From: Pratylenchus scribneri
Taxonomy: Eukaryota > Nematoda > Chromadorea > Rhabditida > Pratylenchidae
Assembly (NCBI GenBank): GCA_030063045.1
Contig: JAQSEB010000164.1
Coordinates: forward strand, 62,001 to 126,000
Direction: 5' to 3'
DNA length: 64,000 nt
Shown here in pieces: positions 20,304 through 30,548 of this stretch (positions are counted from its first letter, which is position 1; the number at the start of each line of letters is the position of its first letter). The position numbers and the translations under genes are program-made. The notes under the pieces are model-generated. The model did not search any database. It was not told the origin of the DNA and saw only the letters and a list, made by a program, of their open reading frames with translations.

Positions 20304-20723
20304 TTAATTTTTAATAAATTTATAAAAACATTCTTCACCTGGAGGACAGATGATAATGTTTTCCAAATGCAAATAAAAAAATTCGTCGTAAATAGTCCCG
20401 TCTTGGAATAAAGATTCGTTATAAAATGAATTATCAATTTGATTTGGAGTGCATAGGCAAATCAAATGTTCCGAGTTAGACGGAACAATATCGAGAATTT
20501 TTATTTCTTTAATATGGTAGAAAATTTTTCCGATCGGATGAGCACATCGGTGGGGTGGAACTGGGAAATTTGAACCGTATTCTTTTATTATACGATTCAA
20601 TTCTCCTCTTGAGGAACAATTTTTAAAGTCGAGAAAATAATCTAAGGCATTCATTTTTTGATATAATAGAACATCTTTCTTCCATTTATATAGCCCCAGG
20701 TTTCTAAAAATGATAGTCAACAT
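20304..20723 (-). CDS. Unknown Polinton ORF near right arm
   Basis: Up to 139 aa; the internal Met at 20654 (MNALDYFLDFKNCSSRGEL) is a likelier start because the first 23 residues are basic and run into the repeat arm. Contains PPHRCAHPIGKIFYHIKEIK and IIICPPGEECFYKFIKN. There are no recognised domains. It converges with the F-box/RING gene. It could be a cargo gene or a decayed ORF. Confidence 0.4.
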   Translation of the reverse strand: MLTIIFRNLGLYKWKKDVLLYQKMNALDYFLDFKNCSSRGELNRIIKEYGSNFPVPPHRCAHPIGKIFYHIKEIKILDIVPSNSEHLICLCTPNQIDNSFYNESLFQDGTIYDEFFYLHLENIIICPPGEECFYKFIKN

Positions 20724-20724
20724 C

Positions 20725-21180
20725 AGTGGGATTTCCCTCCTTTTCCCTTGGCCCTATTTCATAATTATTTTCATTCTCCCCTCATCCGTTTCCACTCCCT
20801 TTTCCCTATTTCATAATTCATTTCCCCTCCATTTATCCTTTTCTCCTCTCTTTTCCCAATTTCATAATTCCTTCCCTTCTCCCTTCATCCGTTTCCCCTC
20901 CCTGTCCTCTATTTCATAATTCCTTCCCCTCTCTCCTCATCCGTTTTCCTCCCTATTTCATAATTCCTTTCTCTCTCTCCTCATCCATTCTCCTCCCTTT
21001 CCCCTATTTCATAATTTCTTCCGCTCTCCCCTCATCCAAATTCCTTCCCCTCTCCCCATATCTATTTTCCCTCTTTTTTCTCATGACTTATTCAATAAAT
21101 TCTTCTCTTCGCCCTTCCTTTTCCCTTTACCTATTTCATAATTCCTTTCCCTCCACGTAACTAGCCATCAACTTCTAGAA
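20725..21180. repeat. Subterminal tandem repeat of Polinton right arm
   Basis: Pyrimidine-rich, about eight diverged copies of CCCTATTTCATAATTCCTTCC plus a CCCTCATCCGTTTCC spacer. The CTATTTCATAAT core is the complement of the left-arm 52-bp repeat, so both arms carry related subterminal arrays facing inward. Confidence 0.82.
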
Positions 21181-21254
21181 CTTTCCATGAAATTCCCATC
21201 TTATCAATGAAATTCCCCTTCTTTTTCAATAATAAAGCTTTTTGATCAATCTTG

Positions 21255-21454
21255 AGCCAAAAAGTAGCCAATACCTTTGGGCTTATCAAGCACTTTTGAG
21301 GGCATCAGAATCGGGAATGAAGTGGAAATCTTTGGATTTAAAAACTTATCGGGGAATTTTTGACCCAAGAAGGGGAAAGGCAAAAAGGGAAAAATTTTAA
21401 AGGACATTCTATCCCCCCCTTGGGGGGGGGGGATAGAATGGACTTTACACTACT
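21255..21454 (-). repeat. Polinton right terminal inverted repeat
   Basis: Mirror of 2022-2223, ending ...GGACTTTACACTACT and followed at once by the duplicated target AACGCC (21455-21460). Confidence 0.95.
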
Positions 21455-23881
21455 AACGCCCCTTCCCTCCGCTATAACTCTCCTTCCTTCGCCATTGAAA
21501 TTCAGCGGGAAGATGGGAATTGGGAGGAAGTGGTCCTCCAGCAAACTAAGCGGATTGCCACTCCGGTCCGTTCCTTCCCTCTTCCGCATGAGACCCCTCC
21601 TTGGGTTTCCGCCCGGGAGCTGCTGGCCTTTACCTTCCCAATTCTGGAGGAGCCACAGATTCTAATTGGAGTCTGCCGTTTCTGGCAGTTCATCGGGCCC
21701 GTGCGCCCCCTTTCTCCCCATCTCTACCTGATTCAAACCGTCTTTGGCCCAGTCCTTGGTGGCCAACTTCCCCTTCCCTCCCCATCACTTTCCCCTTCTC
21801 CTTCGCTTGTTGGCATTGTTACTGCACTGGATTGTCCCCTCCCTTCTGCGGCCGAAATGCGAACATTCTGGGCTTTGGAATCTATAGGCATTTCTGAATG
21901 CCTTGAGAGCGTGGATGAGAGGGCCATGGCATTATTTAATGCCTCCGTAAGGAAGCTCCCTAGCGGCCGTTACGAGGTCGAGTGGCCCTGGAAGGAGCCC
22001 AACCCCCCTCTTCCCCACAATTTCCATGTGGCCTTGGGCCGCCTCCGCTCTGTATTGAAGCGCCTTTCCCTCACCCCCGGCCTTTTGAGCAAATATGACG
22101 CCGTATTCCGGGAGCAGGAAAAGTTGGGCATCCTCGAACCGGCTCCTTGTCGGTTCCTCGACCCTCCCGCTCTTCCTATGTCCTCTTCCGTCATTCCAAA
22201 GGAGGAATGTCCCCTGGAACATTACCTCCCCCACCATCCAGTCATCACCCACAAATTGCGGATCGTTTTGGACCCGACCGCTGGCCGCCCTTCCCTCAAT
22301 GATTGCCTTTTGAAGAGGCCAAACCTTTTGGTGGATTTGGCCGGAATGGCTGTCCGCTTTCGCACCTCCCCCATCCCAGTTATTGCCGACATCAAGCAAG
22401 CCTTCCTCCAGCTGGAGCTCCCCCCAAAAGATAGAGAGGTAGCCAAAATCCTTTGGCTGGCCGATCCGGAACAACTCCCTCAGCGTGGTAATCTTCGCGC
22501 CCTCCGCTACACCCGGGTTTTCTTTGGAGCAAAACCCTCTCCCTTCCTCCTTTTAGCCACCCTCCGCCACCATTTGACTCATTCCGCCTCTCCTGTGGCC
22601 CCACAATTGGCCAAAAACACCTTCATGGATGACGCCCAACTCCTCTCTGAGTCAGTAAGCGAGGCGAAGGAGAAAGTAGCCCAAGCCTGTGCCGTCCTCT
22701 CCGAGGCGGGTATGGAGCTGCGTGGCTTTGCCTCCGTCAATGCTGAAGCCTTGGTGGATGTTCCCCCGGAGAGTAGGTTAGAAGGGGAAAGGCCCAAATT
22801 CCTTGGCCTCCACTGGGATCTGCCGACCGATTCCCTCCTCATCCCCTTCCCTTCCTCCCCAATTGGGGCACCTACTACAAGGCGAACCATCGCCTCCACT
22901 CTCCATTCTCTTTATGACGTCCTGGGGCTTTGTGCCCCAGCCCTCCTTCCGGCTAAGGCCCAATTTCAGCAACTCTGGGCCGAAAAAGGTGATTGGGATA
23001 CTCCAGTCTCTCCGGAAGCCGCTTCCCGATGGGAAGCCCTTTTGCGTACCTGGAGGGGAGCCGAGCTGCGAATTCCCCGCTTAACGGCCATCCCAGATGC
23101 GGAAGAGTTCCAGCTGCACATTTTCTCGGATGCCTCAGGCTTATCGGCTGCGGCTGCTGCTTACCTCCGAATCCATTCCCCCTCCCTTACCCGGTCCTTC
23201 CTCATTTTCGCCAAATCTCGGGATAAAGAGGTCAAAGCACCCGCCACCCTCACCATTGCCAGAATGGAGCTGATTGGGATCCTCTTAGGGGCCCGCATCC
23301 GTGCCTTCCTCACTACCCACCTGGAAACGGCCCTCTCCCGCACCTTCCTCTGGTCGGACAGCCATTGCCCTTTCTTGGCTGACCACCAAGAAGGAATTGG
23401 CCCCCTGGATAGAGAGGATCCGGATCAATTGGATTGGCTTGAAGCCGTGGAGAATGCGGGCATTCCGGAGGCTTCTTCCCCTCCTCCCCAACCTCAGCCT
23501 CTCGGCTCTCGCCCCATCCATTGGGCTCCCCATCATCCTCTTCACGGAGAGGCCAACCCGAACGATGGTGGTCGTTCTTCCCCTCCCGCCTATTTAGCTC
23601 CCAACCGCTCGAAACCTATCCGCAAAAGGAGGAAGCGGAATTCCAACCAACCCGTCTCCGGTCGCCAGCCTGAGGGTTTCCCCTCTCCCCCTATTGCAGG
23701 CCCCTCCACCCAAAATGACCCCTCCTCTTCGCAATCCCCTCAAATGATGACGAGGCGAAAGGCAGGGAAAGCAATAGCTCGTCCAGCCCGGTACCGAGGG
23801 TCAATTATGGGGCCAATTCTTCCCCTTTTCCCCCTCCTGATGCTTATCGCCTTTTGCCTTCCAATAGTAGGAAGCCATCCT
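21455..23881 (+). pseudogene. BEL-1 pol: protease C-half, reverse transcriptase, RNase H; integrase missing; start of env
   Basis: Open in one frame from the target duplication (first Met at 21530). RT motifs: IADIKQAFLQL (A), FFGAKPSPFLLLATL (B), NTFMDDAQLL (C, with F-M-D-D). The Pao-type thumb follows (SLYDVLGLCAPALLPAKAQF), then RNase H (LHIFSDASGLSAAAAAYL and TFLWSDS). After LADHQEGIGPLDRED the frame jumps to a Pro/Ser-rich segment and an env-like hydrophobic leader (MGPILPLFPLLMLIAFCLP). No HHCC or DDE integrase core is present, so it has been deleted in frame. BEL-2 cuts the frame at 23881. Confidence 0.88.
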
Positions 23882-24338
23882 TGTTGTGAACAGAGTCCAC
23901 AAATTGGAAAGATTATAATCAGATTTTCTCACACAATTTTTCCCCCTTTCATTTCCCCCATTTTATTAGCAGTTTAAAATCGTTTTCCATAACAAATCCC
24001 TTTATTACATTTTCCTTTTAGCAATTTCTCATCGGATTTGTCCATCCATTCATTTTATTAAGCCAATCTTTGTCTCGACATTTTAGTTTTTCATTTCATT
24101 CCATTTTCTTCGAGCCATATTCGGCTCGTTTTGCCTTTTAGCATTAAATTGCCATTTCATTTTAGTTGTCATTTTTTACCCATTTCATTCTTTTGAATGG
24201 TTTAATTACCCAAGTTTGAGGCTTTACAGATAATAAAGAATTTGTTTGTATTTCATTGGCCTTGAATTTGATTTTAAACCAAAGAGGGAAGCAACAGAGT
24301 CAAACAACGAGTCTAAGGATTGTTCGTGTTTCCCTCAC
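23882..24338 (+). repeat. BEL-2 5' LTR
   Basis: 457 bp, TG...CA. Contains AATAAAGAATTTG near 24230 (polyadenylation-type signal AATAAA) about 100 bp from its end. Matches the 3' LTR base for base over nearly the whole length. Confidence 0.95.
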
Positions 24339-24615
24339 GTGGCGACCCTGCTAATAAGCCTTTTTTGCCGAGTGCCTCTCATTGGTTGGAGCAAAAATTG
24401 GCCATCATCATTCGCATTTCGACATTGTGCCTTTTGCCGAATACCTCTCATTGGTTGGAGCAATTGGCCATTTTTCATTTTGTCAATTGTGCCTTTTTGC
24501 CGAGTGAAAAAGCAATTTCTAATAAATTGCCATTTATTCCAAAAAGCAATTTCTAATTAATTGCCATTTATTCCAAAAAGAAATTTTAAAAAATAGCCAT
24601 ATAAAATATTAGAAA
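24339..24615 (+). other. BEL-2 primer-binding site and leader
   Basis: TGGCGACCCTGCTAAT starts 2 bp after the LTR; the leading TGG fits a tRNA primer-binding site. The leader has a threefold repeat around TGCCTCTCATTGGTTGGAGC and a twofold repeat of AGCAATTTCTAATNAATTGCC. Confidence 0.6.
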
Positions 24616-27408
24616 ATGAGCCAGTGTTTCAAGAATCGTATACAGGATGCAATAGCGTCCTTAAACGATATAATGGCTAACCCTGTAAGGGAAGCTTTAG
24701 ATGAAAATCCAATGACCATTAATGAGCTTAATGAAGCTCACGGAGAAGTTGAATTAGAAATTAGAGAAATTCAAATGGCAATAGAAGAAATTGCCCATGT
24801 TAGGGACCAATGGTCCAAACTTGTGGAGAGAGCTTCGGCTCAAGAAAGGCCGGCTATGATCCAAGATCAAGACCAATTTGAAAATACTCAAAATGCTGCA
24901 GCTACAATTCGATTGGCCACTACAAGGGCGAGAACTTTGAGGCAAAGATTTGTCCAAATAAGGGCAAGATTGGACGCAATTGTTCCAAATGAGGAACAAA
25001 ATCGTCAAGAACAACAAAATTTATTGATGCAGCAACTAGAAGCGGCAAGAAATGCTGCCATTGAGCAAACCAATGCTCTAAGAGCAGCCACAGAGAATAT
25101 GGCAGCTCCGGCTAGACAAGGATTATCCCTCAAGCCAATTAAACTCCAATCATTTTCTGGGAGTAAAACAGAATGGGCCGAATGGTGGCCGTTGTATAAA
25201 GTTGCCATTCATGACAACGCATCGATTACCAAAATCGAGAAATTAATCGAGCTTAAAGGTCTTGTTAAAGACCAAGCAAAACTGCTTTTGGCTGGCATCA
25301 GAACAATTGATGACGACAATTATGATGCAGCAATTGAGATACTCAAAAATCAATTTAATGATGATCAATCTGTCATCAGACAATTAAATTTGGATTTAAT
25401 TAATCTGAAAATAAGCAAATCGTTCGAAGAAGATCAAAAACTTTTAGTTGAATTGGAAAGAATAGACCAATTGCTGAAAGCAAATGGTCAAGAGGTAAAT
25501 GTACCTTCGAATTGGCTAATGGTTGAACAGAAATTAACCAAGCCCATTTTACGACAAATTCTCTTAAAGAAAGAAGAGATTGGTACACTGAATTGGAATA
25601 TGGACCAATTCATTACCCATTTCAGGACAATTGTCCGAAAAGAAGAAATTGTCCAAGAAATTTATTCCCAATCCCATCCTGAAGAAAGAAAGGAAGAAGG
25701 GAAGGGAAAAGAAGGGCATAATGGAAAAAAGCCCACAATTCAGGCTTCCACACAGAAAGTGGTAGCCATGATCAAGAAAAAGCCATCAAGGCCATGCAAA
25801 TTCTGTAAAGATTTAAAAAATCTTCATTGGAATTCAGAATGCAAAAAATTCCCTACCGCACAGGCGAGAGTGGAATGCATTAAAAAACAAAATCTTTGTT
25901 TAGATTGTTTTGGGGAGGGACACTCAAAGAGTGATTGTCCTAATCCTCCAAAATATTGCCGATTTTGTAAAAAATCAGGCCATAATCGGGCATTATGTTT
26001 TTTCCAATTCGGAGAAAAGAAAGTGGCCGAAGAAGAAACTTCCGACAATTCCGAAAATGAGGAAGAGGAAGAAGAAGACCCTCAATCAGAAGAAGAGGGA
26101 GAAGAAAAGGCTGAAGTGCAAACCACAGCCCATACTCATACATTTTCGATTCGTGCCATTAGAAGGCCAAATGAAAGCGAATCGAAAAACTCATCAGAAA
26201 TTGAGAAAGGAAGAGTCATTAGAAATCAGAAAAAGCTCTTCTATAGTAAAATTATTCAGGTGTTTAACCCTGAACATCCAGAGAAAAGTGCTTTCGCACT
26301 TGCAGCTTTTGACAATATGAGTGAAAGGACTTATATTGGAGAAAAATTAGCACAGAAACTAGAATTAGAATCAAGAATCCCAGCTCAAGTTGCCTTATCT
26401 GGCTTCGCTGGTAAAAATTTAGGAACATTTGCAATGTCACTAACAAAAATTGGCATCAAAACAAATAGAAAAGGGGACAAAATACTGTACCCAGAAAGGA
26501 CAAGCAAAATTTTGCGTCCAATAAATACAGTAGAATTGGAAGAGAGAAGTGCAAGAGAATTAAAACGCAACAAACTCAATCCACCAGAATGCCGAGTTCC
26601 GGATTTATTTATCGGAATTGACTATTACAACGAATTCAATATTATTCGAGAAAAACAATTGCCAAGTGGCTTTTGGATCTCCAAATCAATAGTTGGAAAA
26701 ATATTGAGCGGAGCGGGTAATTTTTCCCGCACTCAAAAAACAAATCCCATTATTTCACAAATAATGTCCGCAACAATTGAAGAAAAAATTGTTGTGGAAA
26801 CCCAAAAGGAATTCCCACAGAAAGAAGGGACCGTAAAAAATTTAAACATTAAATTGAACAAATCAAAAGAAGAAGAATTGGAAATTTGGCATGAAATGTC
26901 AATGGCTACAATTGAAGCCAAATCATTTCATATTGATATTGATATTAGAAAATTGTCATTATGGAAAAGGCTTAAATATACTATAGCCCATAGTTTGAAA
27001 ACAAATTCAACAAAGTTGAATCGAGAAAAAGCAAAATTGCTTGAATTGAAAAGCAATAATAGAATTGAAAAGAAGAAAAGAGCCGAAACTATCAAATCGA
27101 TGGTGGCAATATTAACAACTGAACAAGTAGATAAGAATGAAAAAGGGCTTTCAAAATATGAGCAAAGAAAAACTCCGCCTAATGAGGCGACATTAAGAAA
27201 TCTAAATATTAATATGGATCAAGAAGGCATCCTTGGATGCTATGGTAGAATTGAAGAGGTAATTGAATATAGGCAACCGGCGGATGGGAGGCTTCATGCA
27301 TTGCAGCGACCATCATGGCGTCAACTGGGTGGCAGAATGGACGAACGAAGGCACTGGAACAACCAGGGGCCCCAGGCACCAATCTTCATGGATGATTCAA
27401 TGGATTGA
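24616..27408 (+). CDS. BEL-2 gag-protease polyprotein
   Basis: 930 aa. The N-terminal half is DUF1759/gag-like: helical, then LKPIKLQSFSGSKTEWAEWW and the segment ending VRQLNLDL / LLAGIRTIDD. Zinc knuckles follow: CKFCKDLKNLHWNSEC, CLDCFGEGHSKSDC, CRFCKKSGHNRALC. After an acidic hinge is a protease-like domain (ALAAFDNMSERTYIGEKLAQ, DLFIGIDYYNEFNII). Here the D-[ST]-G loop is DNMS, so activity is doubtful. The last 60 residues (RQPADGRLHALQRPSW..) look like the end of another ORF fused by deletion of the RT-RNase H-integrase part. Uninterrupted, so probably recently functional as a structural protein. Confidence 0.88.
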   Translation: MSQCFKNRIQDAIASLNDIMANPVREALDENPMTINELNEAHGEVELEIREIQMAIEEIAHVRDQWSKLVERASAQERPAMIQDQDQFENTQNAAATIRLATTRARTLRQRFVQIRARLDAIVPNEEQNRQEQQNLLMQQLEAARNAAIEQTNALRAATENMAAPARQGLSLKPIKLQSFSGSKTEWAEWWPLYKVAIHDNASITKIEKLIELKGLVKDQAKLLLAGIRTIDDDNYDAAIEILKNQFNDDQSVIRQLNLDLINLKISKSFEEDQKLLVELERIDQLLKANGQEVNVPSNWLMVEQKLTKPILRQILLKKEEIGTLNWNMDQFITHFRTIVRKEEIVQEIYSQSHPEERKEEGKGKEGHNGKKPTIQASTQKVVAMIKKKPSRPCKFCKDLKNLHWNSECKKFPTAQARVECIKKQNLCLDCFGEGHSKSDCPNPPKYCRFCKKSGHNRALCFFQFGEKKVAEEETSDNSENEEEEEEDPQSEEEGEEKAEVQTTAHTHTFSIRAIRRPNESESKNSSEIEKGRVIRNQKKLFYSKIIQVFNPEHPEKSAFALAAFDNMSERTYIGEKLAQKLELESRIPAQVALSGFAGKNLGTFAMSLTKIGIKTNRKGDKILYPERTSKILRPINTVELEERSARELKRNKLNPPECRVPDLFIGIDYYNEFNIIREKQLPSGFWISKSIVGKILSGAGNFSRTQKTNPIISQIMSATIEEKIVVETQKEFPQKEGTVKNLNIKLNKSKEEELEIWHEMSMATIEAKSFHIDIDIRKLSLWKRLKYTIAHSLKTNSTKLNREKAKLLELKSNNRIEKKKRAETIKSMVAILTTEQVDKNEKGLSKYEQRKTPPNEATLRNLNINMDQEGILGCYGRIEEVIEYRQPADGRLHALQRPSWRQLGGRMDERRHWNNQGPQAPIFMDDSMD

Positions 27409-27439
27409 TGAAGAGGGCTAACAAATCGTTTTTGGGGAG

Positions 27440-27895
27440 TGTTGTGAACAGAGTCCACAAATTGGAAAGATTATAATCAGATTTTCTCACACAATTTTTC
27501 CCCCTTTCATTTCCCCCATTTTATTAGCAGTTTAAAATCGTTTTCCATAACAAATCCCTTTATTACATTTTCCTTTTAGCAATTTCTCATCGGATTTGTC
27601 CATCCATTCATTTTATTAAGCCAATCTTTGTCTCGACATTTTAGTTTTTCATTTCATTCCATTTTCTTCGAGCCATATTCGGCTCGTTTTGCCTTTTAGC
27701 ATTAAATTGCCATTTCATTTTAGTTGTCATTTTTTACCCATTTCATTCTTTTGAATGGTTTAATTACCCAAGTTTGAGGCTTTACAGATAATAAAGAATT
27801 TGTTTGTATTTCATTGGCCTTGAATTTGATTTTAAACCAAAGAGGGAAGCAACAGAGTCAAACAACGAGTCTAAGGATTGTTCGTGTTTCCCTCA
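27440..27895 (+). repeat. BEL-2 3' LTR
   Basis: 456 bp, preceded by a purine tract TTTTTGGGGAG (27429-27439) that fits a polypurine primer. Followed by the duplicated TCCT. An ATG inside it (27804) opens into BEL-1 env by chance. Confidence 0.95.
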
Positions 27896-29165
27896 TCCTG
27901 TTTCCCTTTTCCCCTCCCTTCTGGCCTGCCACAATTTGGGGGTCGAAGTCCATGCACCACCCGGCACATCCAAAATTGAGATTTGTTGCCCCGGAAATTG
28001 TGCCGCTCGTCTTTATACCGCCCCCTTCGTTTTTGAACTTCCCCATGAGGTGGCGGTCAACGCCTACCGCTGTTCATCTACTGCGTGGCGAGTAAATGAT
28101 CAGCCCGAACACTCGACCATTGAATGCCCGGCGGCAGATGAGTGCGACCTGATTCGTTGTGTTTTGTGCTGGGAGAGGTTAGCTAACCCCGAGTGCCAGC
28201 CTCCGCTAACCGCCTTCCTCATTGGTCTCCTCCTTTTCGCCGCCTTCCTCTCCTCCTGCTGCCTTTTGACTCTGTTCCGCCAATTGTGGGGCAATTTTCA
28301 TCTGGCTTGGCGCCTCCTCCGTGGCGGCCTCCGCTGCATGAACAGAAGCTGCCGGGTGGCTTCCCACGCATTGATGGAGGAAGAAATTCCCCTACAGAAT
28401 GGCGGGAAAAGCCGCCACCCCCGTCCTCGCCATTTCCGCAGTCCTCTCTCCTGGTCCAACCCTCTGAGGCGATTTCCAAATTCGCCAGAAGCAGCCGCCT
28501 GGGTTGCCCTCCTATCTTTCGCCTCCTTTGCCATTCCTGGCTCTCAAGCCACCGCCGAGATCATCGCCACTCAATCCAAGAGTGAGGATTGCTGGCGGAC
28601 AGCCAACGGCACCACCTGTGCTTTCCGCGCTTCCACCACCCTGACCCTCCTTCCGGCCAATCAAGTGGTTTCCCTGGCGCTGCACACACCGGAAAATCAG
28701 GTTTTGGGATCCCTAGAAATTACCCTGGAGAGCCTCTCCACCGTCTGCCTCCCTCGGACCGAAGGATGGGTCCGGCCGTATGAAATAATCCCCCAATCCG
28801 TGAAACGGTGCCCCTCAGCCGATTCATGTGAGGGCCAATTTTGCGCCAAAGTGCGAATGAATACCCTCATCCCCGAGCTGGCCCAATTCCAATCCTCTCC
28901 GGGTAATAATTTCTGCCAGGAGAGCAACATCCTTTGGTCCAGTGGATGCGGCTTCCCTGGCGCCGCCTGCATCTTCTACCGGGTTTTCGCCCGCCCCACC
29001 TCCCTTTTCGTCTATGAGCTAGTTAGCTGCCCCATCTGGGAGCACCGCCTGGAAGCCACCGCCCGCCTTTCCGGCCCTGGTATTGAAATCGGCACCAAAT
29101 TCAGCCTCCATGACTGTCCATTGGCCGGTATTATTTTATTTTCAAGAATTTTTAATTTACTTTAA
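27896..29165 (+). pseudogene. BEL-1 envelope glycoprotein, Phlebovirus-G2-like, 3'-truncated
   Basis: Continues the env frame cut at 23881. Features: Cys-rich N-terminal part; strong membrane segment (AFLIGLLLFAAFLSSCCLLT) followed by a basic stretch; second hydrophobic segment (AAWVALLSFASFAIPG). The Cys-rich ectodomain contains KSEDCWRTANGTTCAF, SSGCGFPGAACIFYRVFA and YELVSCPIWEHR. The last block is the hallmark of the phlebovirus-like G2/Gc protein carried by nematode BEL/Pao elements, a class II fusion-type protein. The frame ends in foreign AT-rich sequence after HDCPLAG, so the C-terminal anchor is missing. Split by BEL-2 and truncated, hence non-functional. Confidence 0.8.
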
Positions 29166-29342
29166 ATGGCTAAAATTGGATAACTTCTTTATCGGAATTT
29201 TTTCTGATACTGTGTGGACGTCTTCTCCAATAGGCCTGATGCTTGTACCAGTTGTTGGATTATTACCAGAAGCATTGACTTTCTTTGTAAAATATATCAA
29301 TAATAAATAGTGACAAAAATTGATGATTATAAATCGTGCCAT
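29161..29342 (-). pseudogene. Gene A: leader exon of a SIR-family gene, truncated by BEL-1
   Basis: Reads MARFIIINFCHYLLLIYFTK (signal-peptide-like) and later GTSIRPIGED, ending at a possible donor (AA|GTAAAT, stop TAA immediately after). It is an inverted copy of the first exon of gene D (30549), identical in most of the first 30 residues. Downstream on its strand lies the end of BEL-1 env, so the rest of the gene is gone or displaced. The first conserved residues could still be expressed as a short secreted peptide. Confidence 0.6.
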
Positions 29343-30548
29343 TTTTCCTAAATAATTAATATATAAAATAAAGTATGATTTTTATAAAATCAATTTAAAA
29401 ACTTAATTTTGTTTAAAATAAAAATGCTCTGAATTTAATTTTTATTTTTTTTTAATGAATGAGGAAGATATCAATGGTATCATATTCATTTTTATGTGCC
29501 ATTTTATTTAAAATATTTATTAATAAAATTACTGAAAACTATAAAACTATTTATTTTGCAATAAATAAATGATATTCTTTGCTATTTATTCAATATATTT
29601 ATTAGTTATTTTTTGGAGTATTATAGGTTTATAGTTTATAGAAAATATAGACAAAGCCAAGTATTATATAATTTTTCTAAAATGCTTTTTTTTTTATTTT
29701 TATAAAATAATAGTTTCTATTTTAATATTTTTTTCTAATCTATTGTGTAGAGGATGAAAATTTTTTTAAAATAAATTCATTCATTAATTCCCGAAATATT
29801 TCATTAAAAAATAAAATCCTGTAATTTTCTAAAATATTAAAAAAATATATGCATATAAATTTGCATTCACTCTAAGCTCTAACTAGCTTTTTACAATAAT
29901 TTCCAAAAAGATAGATGCAATTTTTTCTATTAAAAAATTTACTTTTTTTTGTAAAGAATTTTAACATAAAAATACAATAATTTTTCAAACAGCAATGAAT
30001 AATTATAATCAAAAATATGTATATTTTTTATAAATTGAAGTTAATGTTTTTTAAGTTTCCGGAAACTATATTTTTAAAAAACTAATAAAGAGTGAATGAT
30101 AAAAATTACTAGATTTTATTTTAAACAAAATTTATTTGGAATTTAATGATTTTATTTTTAATAATTTTTATACTACGGTTTAAATATAAAATATTAAATT
30201 AGAAACTATAATTCTATATAAATTTAAAAAAGTCAGCATTTTAGAATAATTAAGTAATATTAATTTGGCTTTGTTTACATTTTCATTATTCATTAAAAAA
30301 ACTATAATACTATAAAAAAAATAAATTGATTGAATAAATAAAAAAATGTCATTATATTATCATAAAATAAATAGTTTTATGATTTTCACAAATTTATTAA
30401 TAAATATTTTACATATAAAGGAATCTGATACCACAGATCTTCCTCATTGATTAAAAATTCAAATTCAAAGCAATTTTATTTTATTAAATAATATTAATAT
30501 TGAACAAAAAAATTCGATTTTGATATTAGCAATTATTTAATTCAGAAA
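29343..30548. promoter_or_regulatory. Shared divergent upstream region of genes A and D (imperfect palindrome)
   Basis: Both halves carry the same blocks in opposite orientation: GAGGAAGAT, AAAACTATAAAACTATTTAT, GGCTTTGT(T/C)TA and GAAACTATAAT. It is therefore an inverted duplication of one promoter with the centre near 29950. TATA-like ACTATAAA motifs occur in each arm. No ORF of note. Confidence 0.6.

Larger units (their letters stand above)
2022..21454. mobile_element. Complete Polinton/Maverick DNA transposon (19.4 kb)
   Basis: Long terminal inverted repeats begin AGTAGTGTAAAG and end with the complement. The perfect 6-bp direct repeat AACGCC lies at 2016-2021 and 21455-21460. Size, 6-bp duplication and 5'-AG termini are the Polinton signature. 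The gene set fits as well: protein-primed DNA polymerase B, retrovirus-like integrase, adenain-type protease, packaging ATPase and capsid proteins. The plus-strand polymerase faces a tightly packed minus-strand virion cassette. The element sits inside BEL-1 pol. In-frame TAA codons in the polymerase and in one conserved gene suggest recent loss of function. Confidence 0.97.
23882..27895 (+). mobile_element. BEL-2: internally deleted BEL/Pao retrotransposon (4.0 kb)
   Basis: LTRs at 23882-24338 and 27440-27895 begin TGTTGTGAACAG and end TTTCCCTCA. Direct repeats TCCT flank it (23878-23881 and 27896-27899; ATCCT if the last A of the LTR is counted as target). It has one gag/protease ORF and no RT, RNase H or integrase, so it must depend on enzymes from relatives. 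The LTRs differ by about one base indel as read by eye, indicating a young insertion. It lies inside BEL-1 env. Confidence 0.93.
1..29130 (+). mobile_element. BEL-1: BEL/Pao retrotransposon with env, interrupted twice (left end outside window)
   Basis: The GC-rich coding segments at 394-2021, 21455-23881 and 27896-29130 read as gag, protease, RT/RNase H and env of one BEL/Pao element. Its sequence resumes cleanly after each insertion: the Polinton at 2022-21454 duplicates AACGCC, and BEL-2 at 23882-27895 duplicates TCCT. No integrase domain is visible between RNase H and env, gag has two frame changes, and no 3' LTR follows env, so the copy is dead. Codon and base use (about 55-60% GC in coding parts) contrasts sharply with the AT-rich sequence on the right. 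The right end near 29130 is estimated from loss of similarity, not from an LTR. Confidence 0.85.

Noticed and set aside
27804..27895. N-terminus of the 453-codon ORF that runs into env
   Set aside because: This ATG lies inside the BEL-2 LTR; the reading into BEL-1 env is accidental continuity after insertion.
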